The notes under the pieces: model-generated
Database searches by the model: none
What the model was told of the DNA's origin: nothing
The model's input: only the letters and a program-made list of their open reading frames with translations
Made by a program: the position numbers and the translations under genes
Shown: positions 1-6,623 of the stretch, in pieces
Layout of the letters: each line of letters starts with the position of its first letter
Position numbering within the stretch: position 1 is the stretch's first letter
From: Phycisphaerae bacterium
GTDB lineage: Bacteria; Planctomycetota; Phycisphaerae; JAAYCJ01
Direction: 5' to 3'
Assembly: GCA_015486815.1 (NCBI GenBank)
Contig: WFQY01000318.1
Span: 1-8,447 of the forward strand
Length of the DNA stretch: 8,447 nt

Positions 1-554
1 ACGGTACGCTGACCAAGCCGATATTGGACTTTGATAAGATACGCGCGGAGCTTGGCATAGTCGATGGGTCCGTCTGGGAAACGATTCTTGAAATGCCAGC
101 TAATCAACGTGAGCAAGCGGAGCGGATTTTGCTGCAATACGAATTGCAAGCTGCCAAATCGGCGGAACTTAACGAAGGTGCAAAAGAGATTTTGGATATT
201 TTGAATCGACGTAATATACGCTACGCTATTCTGACTCGTAATTGCAGGCAGGCGTGGGAAATAGTACGCGATAAATTTTCGCTTAACGTTTCGTTGGCGT
301 TTACTCGTGAGCATGGGCATTTAAAGCCCGACCCGTTAGCGGTTTTGCAGATTACCGAAGCATTGAAGATATCAGCGGAAAATTCACTGGTTGTCGGTGA
401 TTATCTGTTCGATATACAAGCTGGCAAAGAGGCGGGTGCGAAAACAGCATTGATTGTGCATAAGGATAAATTACCAGATTATGCGGTGCTTGCGGATTAT
501 ATCATACGTAATTTGCTTGAGATTTCGGATATTATTGATAACGGGAAATTGTGA
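1..554 (+). CDS. HAD-family hydrolase, 5'-truncated by the window edge
   Basis: This is the C-terminal part of a haloacid dehalogenase-superfamily phosphatase (subfamily I, phosphoglycolate-phosphatase-like); its substrate cannot be told from sequence. The frame stays open to the left edge and reads GTLTKPILDF from base 3, which is the second half of HAD motif I (DxDGTL). Bases 1-2 (ac) would complete an Asp codon if preceded by g, so the true start and probably the nucleophilic Asp lie outside the window. A TTG at 24 is in frame but falls after motif I and is not the start. Motif II is seen as ILTRN (about 228-242), the motif III Lys as KPDP (from 324), and motif IV as GDYLFD (396-413, Asp at 399 and 411), the usual Mg2+-binding GDxxxD. 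The stop TGA overlaps the ispF start by one base, so the two are probably translationally coupled. The family call is secure; the specific role is unknown. Confidence 0.88.
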   Translation, partial: GTLTKPILDFDKIRAELGIVDGSVWETILEMPANQREQAERILLQYELQAAKSAELNEGAKEILDILNRRNIRYAILTRNCRQAWEIVRDKFSLNVSLAFTREHGHLKPDPLAVLQITEALKISAENSLVVGDYLFDIQAGKEAGAKTALIVHKDKLPDYAVLADYIIRNLLEISDIIDNGKL

Positions 555-1039
555 TGAGTAATATCAGAGTTGGTATTGGCAACGATATTCATCGCCTCGT
601 CGAAGGCAGAAGGTTATTTTTGGGCGGTATTGAAATTGATTACGAAAAAGGACTGATCGGTCATAGCGACGGTGATGTGGTGATTCACGCTATTATCGAT
701 GCGATACTCGGGGCGGTTGGTTTGGGTGATATCGGTGAGATGTTTCCCGATACCGATGTACAATATAAAAATATAGATAGCAAAGAATTGCTGAGGAAAG
801 TGGTTGGGCTTGTTGCGGACAAAAAGTTTAGAATAGAATATATTGATATTATAATACAGGCGGAGCAGCCGAAGTTGAAAAGCTATAAAACGCAGATGAA
901 AGAAATTCTCGCGAACATAATCGGAACGGATGTTCAGCAAATCAATATAAAAGCAAAAACCAACGAAGGTTTGGATGCAATAGGAACAGGAAACGCGATA
1001 GCAGCTATCGCAGTTGCTACTGTTGTAGAGGAACGATAG
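554..1039 (+). CDS. ispF: 2-C-methyl-D-erythritol 2,4-cyclodiphosphate synthase
   Basis: IspF converts CDP-methylerythritol 2-phosphate to the cyclic diphosphate MEcPP, releasing CMP, in the cytosolic MEP pathway to isoprenoid precursors. The 161-residue product is close to the E. coli length (159). The N-terminal motif GIGNDIHRL supplies metal ligands D11 and H13, and HSDGDVVIH supplies H45; these match E. coli D8, H10 and H42 with a constant offset of three. GDIGEMFPDTD follows as expected, and the C-terminal KAKTNEGLDAIG stretch carries the conserved Thr and Glu of the cytidine/diphosphate site. I choose ATG 554, which overlaps the upstream TGA (552-554) as TGATG. A GTG three bases earlier would add one residue and is less likely. 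No ispD lies next to it in the visible sequence. It is followed directly by cysS with no gap. Confidence 0.96.
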   Translation: MSNIRVGIGNDIHRLVEGRRLFLGGIEIDYEKGLIGHSDGDVVIHAIIDAILGAVGLGDIGEMFPDTDVQYKNIDSKELLRKVVGLVADKKFRIEYIDIIIQAEQPKLKSYKTQMKEILANIIGTDVQQINIKAKTNEGLDAIGTGNAIAAIAVATVVEER

Positions 1040-2491
1040 ATGGGAATAAAAATTTACAACACGATGACGCGAAAGAAGGAAGATTTCGTGCCGGTTAGGG
1101 AAGGTAAGGTCGGTATATATTTATGTGGGCCTACTGTCTATAAACCGTCGCATATTGGCCACGCTGTCGGGCCTGTGATATTCGATGCAGTGAGACGCTG
1201 GCTTGAATATCGCGGATTCGAGGTGAAATTAGTCGTTAATATTACTGATGTCGATGATAAAATCATCGCTGAAGCCAATCGTCTTGGGGTTGATATGAAG
1301 ACATTGGCGGAGCGAGTAACCGCTGACTATCTCGCTGCGATGGAAAAGCTTAACGTACGCCAGCCCGATGTAATGCCGAAAGCGACCGAGCATATACCCG
1401 ACATTATTGAGTTTATAAAAAAGCTAATGGACAAGGGCTATGCTTATCAGGTTGTTGGCGATGTGTATTTCGATGTAACCAAATTTGCTGATTACGGTAA
1501 GCTTTCGCGTCAATCGCTTGAGAAGCAATCAGCTGGCACGAGAGAGTTAAAATCTTCCTGCCAAAAGCATTATCCTGCTGACTTTGCACTGTGGAAGTCA
1601 GCTAAGCCCGATGAGCCATCGTGGGATTCTCCTTGGGGCAAGGGTAGGCCTGGCTGGCATATCGAATGCTCGGTGATGAGTATTAAACATATAGGTGAAA
1701 CACTTGATATTCACGGCGGGGGAATGGATCTGATCTTTCCTCACCACGAAAATGAGATTGCACAGTCGGAGGCTCTTACCGGCAAGCAGTTTGTCAAATA
1801 TTGGATGCACAACGGGCTTACGAGAGTTAATACGAAGAAAATGTCAAAAAGCCTTGGCAATATAAAAATGATAAGTGAGCTACTGGAGGAATATCCCGGC
1901 GAAGTGATAAGATTTTTTATCCTCAGCACGCATTATCGTCGGCCTATAGATTTTTCCGACGATGAAATACGAAAAGTTGCAAGGGGATTGCAGACATTTT
2001 ATCGTTTGTTTGAACGGGTAAAAGAAATTACGGGTAGCGATGTTTACAAAGATCAATTACAGGCGGATGACAAAATAGTCTGTGCTAATGTTACTCAGCT
2101 GGCGGATGAATTTGATAGTGCGATGGATGATGATTTCAATACAGCCGAGGCGATCGCTGTATTATTCAAAATGGCGAATGAGATAAACGCTTTCATTGAG
2201 GAAAATAATCTCGATAGCAATTCCGCTGAGCAGGCAAAGCAGGGATTGACCGGCGGGATAGCTATTTTGCTGGAAAAGGCACGAATATTGGGACTTTTCA
2301 ATCAACCGCCCGCTGATGTTATCAAAGATGATATGACGGAAAAACTTGTTATGCTGTTGATTGATGTTCGCAATGAAGCTCGCAAACAGAAGCAATTTGC
2401 AATAGCGGATATGATACGCAACAGATTAGCTGACATCGGCATTCAGCTTAAAGATTCCAGAGACGGAACCAAATGGGAACGAAAAATATAA
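1040..2491 (+). CDS. cysS: Cysteinyl-tRNA synthetase
   Basis: This class I aminoacyl-tRNA synthetase charges tRNA-Cys with cysteine using ATP. The 483-residue protein begins with the catalytic Rossmann domain: YLCGPTVY holds zinc ligand C29, HIGH is at 38-41, and the other zinc ligands C210, H235 and E239 (HHENE) follow; all equal the E. coli ligands shifted by one. The KMSKS loop is at 267-271 (KKMSKSLGN). The C-terminal third is the helical anticodon-recognition region, slightly longer than in E. coli CysS (461). The start ATG follows the ispF TAG directly, with GAGGA at 1028-1032 placed 7 bases upstream. The 3' end overlaps ruvC by 19 bases. It appears intact, with no frameshift or lost active-site residue. 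Confidence 0.97.
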   Translation: MGIKIYNTMTRKKEDFVPVREGKVGIYLCGPTVYKPSHIGHAVGPVIFDAVRRWLEYRGFEVKLVVNITDVDDKIIAEANRLGVDMKTLAERVTADYLAAMEKLNVRQPDVMPKATEHIPDIIEFIKKLMDKGYAYQVVGDVYFDVTKFADYGKLSRQSLEKQSAGTRELKSSCQKHYPADFALWKSAKPDEPSWDSPWGKGRPGWHIECSVMSIKHIGETLDIHGGGMDLIFPHHENEIAQSEALTGKQFVKYWMHNGLTRVNTKKMSKSLGNIKMISELLEEYPGEVIRFFILSTHYRRPIDFSDDEIRKVARGLQTFYRLFERVKEITGSDVYKDQLQADDKIVCANVTQLADEFDSAMDDDFNTAEAIAVLFKMANEINAFIEENNLDSNSAEQAKQGLTGGIAILLEKARILGLFNQPPADVIKDDMTEKLVMLLIDVRNEARKQKQFAIADMIRNRLADIGIQLKDSRDGTKWERKI

Positions 2492-2988
2492 TCGAAAATA
2501 TCTGCGGACTCGATCCGGGGTTGTATCGTACAGGCTACGGAATAGTTAGAGCTGATGGCAGCGGAGGGGTGAAAATCGTCGATGCGGGAGTGATTGAGAC
2601 GAACAAATCCGCAGAACTGCCCGAAAGACTCAATCAAATTTACGATGAACTCATCGGATTGTTCAATGAGCAAAAAATCGATTACGTAGCGGTCGAATCG
2701 CTATATAGCCATTATAAGCATCCGCGTACCGCAATATTGATGGGACACGCAAGGGGGGTAATATTGCTCTCGACTCAAAAATATAATATTCCGTTAGTGG
2801 ATTTTTCCGCTACGCAGATAAAGAAATCGCTTACGGGCAATGGCAGAGCGAGCAAACTTCAAATTCAACGGGCTGTAATCAGCAGGCTTGGGCTGCACAA
2901 AGTCAACAGAGATATTCCTTCCGACGTTACCGACGCATTGGCAATCGCTATTTGCTGTTATGAGCATAAACGGGGTATATTAGCTTAG
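2473..2988 (+). CDS. ruvC: Crossover junction endodeoxyribonuclease RuvC
   Basis: RuvC is the dimeric Holliday-junction resolvase that nicks four-way DNA junctions symmetrically late in recombinational repair. The 171-residue product matches the family length (E. coli 173). All four acidic residues of the RNase H-fold active site are present: D14 in GLDPGLYRTGYG, E75 in VAVES, and D151 and D154 in SDVTDALAIA. The MGHARGV segment after E75 corresponds to the conserved GQARGV of the family. The start is well fixed: ATG 2473 is the only start codon ahead of D14, and it lies inside the last 19 bases of cysS in another frame, preceded by AGACGGA. It is the last gene of the left operon. RuvA and RuvB, often encoded after ruvC, do not follow here. 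Confidence 0.95.
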   Translation: MGTKNIIENICGLDPGLYRTGYGIVRADGSGGVKIVDAGVIETNKSAELPERLNQIYDELIGLFNEQKIDYVAVESLYSHYKHPRTAILMGHARGVILLSTQKYNIPLVDFSATQIKKSLTGNGRASKLQIQRAVISRLGLHKVNRDIPSDVTDALAIAICCYEHKRGILA

Positions 2989-3088
2989 CTTATTTTGTGT
3001 ATAAGTATATTTAGTTTGCCTAATGGAAATTTATGTGCTATCCTTAAATGGGTAAATCGTATAATTCACTTGTTAAGGATTGACCGTA
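2989..3088 (+). promoter_or_regulatory. Intergenic leader with candidate promoter for the glutamate synthase cluster
   Basis: This is the only sizeable gap between the two operons and the natural site of a promoter. Three readings are visible. First, a sigma70-like pair, TTGCCT at 3016-3021 and TATCCT at 3039-3044, has the ideal 17-base spacer (4 of 6 matches each). Second, a sigma54-like element, TGGAAATTTATGTGCT at 3024-3039, has GG and GC exactly 12 bases apart as in TGGCAC-N5-TTGCW. Third, a perfect TATAAT at 3060-3065 has no recognisable -35 partner. They overlap, so not all can be functional. No intrinsic terminator (GC stem plus T run) is evident behind ruvC, so read-through is also possible. 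Presence of regulatory DNA is inferred from position and these partial matches only. Confidence 0.4.
3040..3080 (+). repeat. 8-bp inverted repeat covering the gltB2 Shine-Dalgarno
   Basis: ATCCTTAA at 3040-3047 and TTAAGGAT at 3073-3080 are perfect reverse complements separated by 25 bases. The right arm contains AAGGA (3075-3079... with spacing of 9-10 bases to ATG 3089), the ribosome-binding site of the next gene, while the left arm overlaps the candidate -10 TATCCT. In RNA the arms could mask the ribosome-binding site if transcription starts upstream of 3040; in DNA they could be an operator. AT-rich arms of this length can arise by chance. Confidence 0.35.
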
Positions 3089-4663
3089 ATGGAAAGCAAT
3101 AGCGTTGCGCAACAGGAACATACGGAGATAGTCGATCAGCTTGGTATAAGAAGCCTTAGGCCTGGAAGGTACTTTGGCTCGTTGCCTCAATATTATGTCG
3201 ATCGCGACCATGACAAATGTATCCGCTGTCTGGTATGTGTCAGACAGTGTAGCTGGGATGCGACTTTTTACGACGCCAATAGAAATATTGTTTATAATAA
3301 ATATGAAAATTGTGTGAACTGCAAACGTTGCGTTGCGATGTGTCCGACGCAATGTATCCGCATACGGGAATGGACGGACGGATTCAGAGATAATGACAAC
3401 TGGTCGGATAAGAATATAAGGGGCATATACAAACAGGCTGACACCGGCGGAGTTTTGCTTACGGGCTGTGGTAATGATAAGGAATATTCAACCTATTTTG
3501 ATAAGATAGTGCTCGATGCTTCGCAGGTTACCAATCCTTCGATCGATCCGTTGCGTGAGCCTATGGAATTGCGGAGTTTCATAGGTAGAAAGCCTGAAAA
3601 AGCGGATAGTAGCAGAGAGTTGTCCACCAAGGACTATCCGAACATAGTAGCGGAAGTTCCGATAATATTCGCACCGATGAGTTTCGGGTCGATTAGTTAT
3701 AATTTTCAAGAAGGGTTAGCCAGAGCTGCTACCAATATGGGGACATATTTCAATACGGGCGAAGGTGGCTTGCATCCGAATTTTTATAAGTATGGCAAGC
3801 GGGCGATAGTACAGGTTGCATCGGGCAGGTTTGGCGTTTCCGCGACGTATCTCAAACAGGCAGCTGCTGTCGAGATAAAGATAGGACAGGGCGCAAAACC
3901 GGGAATAGGTGGTCATCTGCCGGGCGAGAAGGTAACAGCGGAGATTTCACGTACCAGAATGATTCCGGAAGGCTCGGACGCTATCAGTCCTGCTCCGCAG
4001 CACGATATTTACAGTATCGAAGACCTACGTCTGCTGATTTATGCTATCAAAGAAGCGGTGGAATATTCGGTGCCTGTCTCGGTGAAAATAGCAGCTGTCC
4101 ACAATGTAGCTGCTATTGCAAGCGGGATAATTCGTGCCGGTGCCGATATTGTCGTTATCGATGGTTTTCGTGGTGGAACGGGCGCAGCACCGACGATTAT
4201 TCGCGACAATGTCGGTATTCCGATTGAAGTGGCGCTTGCTCAGGTCGATCAACGGCTTCGCGATGAAGGTATTCGTCATTGCGGTTCGATAATAGCAGCT
4301 GGTGGGATAAGAAGCTCCGCTGATGTGGTCAAAGCGATAGCCCTCGGTGCGGACGCAGTATATATAGGGACAGCTGCCTTGCTTGCGGTCGGCTGTACGC
4401 TTTGCCAGCAGTGCCATCGCGGGCGATGTGCGTGGGGAATAACGACAAACCGTCCGGAACTATTGCCTCGGCTGCCTGCTGATTTTGCGGAAGAAAGATT
4501 GACTAATTTGCTTCGTGGCTGGTCGCACGAGATACAGGAAATGCTCGGGCTGATGGGTCTTAACTCGATAGAGTCGCTTCGCGGCAATAGACTTAAACTG
4601 CGAGGTGTCGGGCTGACAAAATATGAGCTTGATACGCTTGGAATAGAGCAAGCGGGAAGGTAG
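3089..4663 (+). CDS. Glutamate synthase FMN/Fe-S core subunit with ferredoxin domain (archaeal-type GltB2)
   Basis: This is the catalytic synthase subunit that reductively transfers ammonia onto 2-oxoglutarate at an FMN to give glutamate. The 524-residue protein starts with a two-cluster ferredoxin domain: C44-x2-C47-x2-C50-x3-C54 and C75-x2-C78-x2-C81-x3-C85-P. From about residue 185 follows the FMN-binding TIM barrel of GltB: IIFAPMSFGSIS, then SPAPQHDIYSIEDL, GGTGAAP at 362-368 and AAGGIRSSADVVKAIALGA. It ends with the cluster motif C436-x5-C442-x4-C447, the [3Fe-4S] pattern of GltB, with an extra C439. It lacks the amidotransferase and GXGXG domains of full-length bacterial GltB (about 1,500 residues); both are separate genes downstream. 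I start it at ATG 3089, 9 bases after AAGGA. The in-frame TTG at 3080 sits directly on that ribosome-binding site and is rejected. Residues 1-40 look like a family-specific leader with no recognised motif. Confidence 0.92.
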   Translation: MESNSVAQQEHTEIVDQLGIRSLRPGRYFGSLPQYYVDRDHDKCIRCLVCVRQCSWDATFYDANRNIVYNKYENCVNCKRCVAMCPTQCIRIREWTDGFRDNDNWSDKNIRGIYKQADTGGVLLTGCGNDKEYSTYFDKIVLDASQVTNPSIDPLREPMELRSFIGRKPEKADSSRELSTKDYPNIVAEVPIIFAPMSFGSISYNFQEGLARAATNMGTYFNTGEGGLHPNFYKYGKRAIVQVASGRFGVSATYLKQAAAVEIKIGQGAKPGIGGHLPGEKVTAEISRTRMIPEGSDAISPAPQHDIYSIEDLRLLIYAIKEAVEYSVPVSVKIAAVHNVAAIASGIIRAGADIVVIDGFRGGTGAAPTIIRDNVGIPIEVALAQVDQRLRDEGIRHCGSIIAAGGIRSSADVVKAIALGADAVYIGTAALLAVGCTLCQQCHRGRCAWGITTNRPELLPRLPADFAEERLTNLLRGWSHEIQEMLGLMGLNSIESLRGNRLKLRGVGLTKYELDTLGIEQAGR

Positions 4664-4668
4664 GAAGA

Positions 4669-4701
4669 GATTTCGGATTGCGGATTTCGGATTGTTGATT
4701 T
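4669..4701. repeat. Short tandem repeat of GATTTCGGATTG in the intergenic gap
   Basis: GATTTCGGATTG occurs at 4669-4680 and again at 4683-4694, two bases apart (period 14), followed by a degenerate third partial copy, TTGATTT. On the minus strand the phrase translates as NPKSAIRN/IRNPQSEI-like peptide, a pattern that I recall, from memory, as a dispersed intergenic repeat frequently mis-called as protein in many bacterial genomes (Planctomycetota, Deltaproteobacteria and others). It lies in the 75-base gap between gltB2 and the ferredoxin gene, the longest gap inside this cluster. The repeat is directly visible; its membership in a dispersed family is from memory. Confidence 0.6.
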
Positions 4702-4738
4702 GTAAAGATGAAGAAAGATCAGAGATTGGAGTTTTTTG

Positions 4739-5323
4739 ATGAAAGTTGTATATCCGGTATTGGGACGATGCATTAACTGTCATCTATGCGAGGTGGCGTG
4801 CGTAATATCGCATTCCGAATCGCGTGAGCCTATTAGTGCATATTTCTTCGAGGGTTTACGATTTAACTGGGATCAGAGTCAGAACTATGTTGACCCTGCG
4901 CAAGCGAAACAGGCAGGCGCTCCTATTCCTTTGAGTAGGTGTAAGGTATGGGAAGATAACGTAAGTTTTACCTCGACGATGTGCAGGCATTGCGAAGTTG
5001 CGGATTGCGTGCTTGCGTGTAAGAACGGAGCGTTATATCGCGATGAATCGGGCAGAGTGCTGCTCAATGAAGATAAATGTGTCGGCTGTTGGATGTGTAT
5101 TATGGCGTGCCGATTCGGAGCAATTACTCGCAATGTCGAAAAGCAAAACGTGCCGGGCGTTAAAAGTAACGGTATAAATCATCACTGCGATTTGTGTGGC
5201 GATATGAAAATTCCCGCTTGCGTTGCGGTATGTCCGACACGAGCTTTGGTATATGAAGAGCGGGATTATCCTCAGGAAATGGAATCGGAAATAACAATCG
5301 AATTACCTGCGGAGATTGCATAA
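4739..5323 (+). CDS. Four-cluster [4Fe-4S] ferredoxin subunit (HycB/CooF-like), glutamate synthase-associated
   Basis: This 194-residue protein is a polyferredoxin of the type used as electron-transfer subunit in hydrogenases, formate dehydrogenases and DMSO-reductase-family enzymes. It has 16 cysteines in four sets: C11/C14/C17/C21; C82/C85/C90/C94; C114/C117/C120/C124; and C150/C153/C161/C165. This predicts four [4Fe-4S] clusters. An additional C68 falls in the 60-residue stretch between sets one and two. No signal peptide, Tat motif or membrane segment is seen, so it should be cytosolic. Context implies that it wires the downstream FAD reductase to the FMN/Fe-S synthase core. ATG 4739 follows GGAG (4728-4731) by 7 bases; an adjacent TTG at 4736 is less likely. 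Its TAA overlaps the next ATG by one base (TAATG). The fold is secure; its partner is inferred from gene order. Confidence 0.88.
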   Translation: MKVVYPVLGRCINCHLCEVACVISHSESREPISAYFFEGLRFNWDQSQNYVDPAQAKQAGAPIPLSRCKVWEDNVSFTSTMCRHCEVADCVLACKNGALYRDESGRVLLNEDKCVGCWMCIMACRFGAITRNVEKQNVPGVKSNGINHHCDLCGDMKIPACVAVCPTRALVYEERDYPQEMESEITIELPAEIA

Positions 5324-6606
5324 TGAGATATATAATAATCGGAAATTCATTCGCTGGTATTTTTGCAGCTGAATCTATCCGTCAAGTCGATAGAGAAGGT
5401 GAAATAATTATCATCGGCGATGAAGAACATCGGCTTTACAGCAGAGCGTTGATTCACGAATATCTCGCGGGTCTGATAGACGAATCGAAGATGTATCTTC
5501 GCGATGAAGAGATATATGAAATATTGAATATTAATTGCCTGACCGGTCGGCGCGTTACCAAGCTCATACCCGAAAGCCAACAAGTAGTAATCGATGAGAA
5601 TGAGCAGGTAGAATACGATAAGCTGTTGATAGCGACCGGTGGGGCGCCTTTCATTCCGCCCGGAATAAAAGGACTCGATGAATATCCCGAGTGCGTGTTT
5701 ACGTTTACTAAGATGGCGGACGCTCAAAAGTTGTCTTTGCTTTGTGATAAGGTTCAAAATGTTATTGTCCTCGGAGCTGGTTTGATTGGTATGCAGGCAG
5801 CTGAGGCGATAGCGCATCGTGGTAAGAATGTATCGGTAATCGAACTTGCTGATCACGTTCTGCCTATGGTTGTCGATGAGATAGCAGCTAAGATTATTCG
5901 TGAGCAGATGGAAAAGCAGGGTGTCAAATTTCATACGTCCGATAGTGTCGATGAACTTGTCGGCGAAAACGGTAAGCTGACGAAAGTCAATCTCAAAAGT
6001 GGCGGAACGCTTGACGCTGACTTGTTTGTGATTGCGATTGGTGTCCGTCCGAACGTAGGCTGGCTTAGAGATAGCGGAATTACTATCGATAGGGGAATTA
6101 TCGTTGACGAATATATGCGTACGAATCTTAAAAATGTATATGCAGCGGGCGATTGTGCACAGGGATTGGAAGTTATAAGTGGCTCGCGAATGGTGCTGGC
6201 GACAATACCGATAGCTACCGAGCACGGCACTATTGCAGGATTTAATATGGCGGGCAGAAAGGTTAGGTATAAAGGTGGAATACCGATGAACTCGCTCCAG
6301 TTTGGCGAAGTGCAGCTGATAAGCTATGGCTATGTCAAAGAAAAAGACAATCAGCAGGTAATGAGCATCTATGATGAGAAAAAACAGATATACAAAAAAC
6401 TTGTACTGGAAAATGATAAGATTACAGGTGCGCTGTTTCTTCGAGCTATCGATAGGGCGGGGCTGTTCCGCTTTTTGATAGAAGAAAAAATCAACGTAAG
6501 GGATTTTCAGCATAAATTGCTTGCGGATAATTTCGGAGTGGCGAGCTTTCCGAATTATCTGCGTGAATATATGTTTGGCTATCGACAGTCGAGAATTGTC
6601 AGCTAA
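5323..6606 (+). CDS. FAD-dependent NAD(P)H oxidoreductase, glutamate synthase small-subunit analogue
   Basis: This 427-residue flavoprotein belongs to the pyridine nucleotide-disulfide oxidoreductase superfamily (NADH oxidase / NirB N-domain / rubredoxin reductase type). The N-terminal FAD Rossmann motif is IIIGNSFAG (G7 to G12), a variant of GxGxxG. The NAD(P)-binding motif is VLGAGLIG (149-156), and the acidic E174 at the end of the second strand (VIEL) favours NADH over NADPH. The second FAD motif is AAGDCA, with D277. No CxxxxC redox disulfide is seen near the FAD motif. It is not built like the usual GltD, which carries its own N-terminal Fe-S domain; here the separate ferredoxin gene, overlapping by one base, supplies the clusters. 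It probably feeds electrons from NAD(P)H into the glutamate synthase complex. Start ATG 5323 is preceded by GGAG at 5311-5314. Family call is high confidence; role in the complex is inferred. Confidence 0.88.
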   Translation: MRYIIIGNSFAGIFAAESIRQVDREGEIIIIGDEEHRLYSRALIHEYLAGLIDESKMYLRDEEIYEILNINCLTGRRVTKLIPESQQVVIDENEQVEYDKLLIATGGAPFIPPGIKGLDEYPECVFTFTKMADAQKLSLLCDKVQNVIVLGAGLIGMQAAEAIAHRGKNVSVIELADHVLPMVVDEIAAKIIREQMEKQGVKFHTSDSVDELVGENGKLTKVNLKSGGTLDADLFVIAIGVRPNVGWLRDSGITIDRGIIVDEYMRTNLKNVYAAGDCAQGLEVISGSRMVLATIPIATEHGTIAGFNMAGRKVRYKGGIPMNSLQFGEVQLISYGYVKEKDNQQVMSIYDEKKQIYKKLVLENDKITGALFLRAIDRAGLFRFLIEEKINVRDFQHKLLADNFGVASFPNYLREYMFGYRQSRIVS

Positions 6607-6623
6607 GACGGGAAGCGAAGATA

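Noticed and set aside
551..553. GTG start for ispF, one codon earlier
   Set aside because: ATG 554 forms the usual TGATG overlap with the upstream stop and is the stronger start codon.
2989..3030. Rho-independent terminator after ruvC
   Set aside because: I looked for a GC-rich stem followed by a T run and found only AT-rich sequence with imperfect symmetry around TTAGCTTAGCTTA.
3080..3082. TTG start for the GltB2-like gene
   Set aside because: It directly abuts the AAGGA ribosome-binding site (no spacing), while ATG 3089 has a normal spacing of 9 bases.
4276..4783. Two overlapping antisense frames containing NPQS/AIRN-like peptides
   Set aside because: The peptide signal comes only from translating the short GATTTCGGATTG repeat in the gap; the rest is antisense to the gltB2 C-terminus. 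This is a typical false protein.
5347..6513. Long antisense open frame (388 codons) opposite the FAD oxidoreductase
   Set aside because: The + strand frame encodes a full, motif-complete flavoprotein, and the antisense translation shows no recognisable domain, is rich in Ile, Tyr, Phe and Arg, and lacks a convincing ribosome-binding site. It is a mirror of codon bias.
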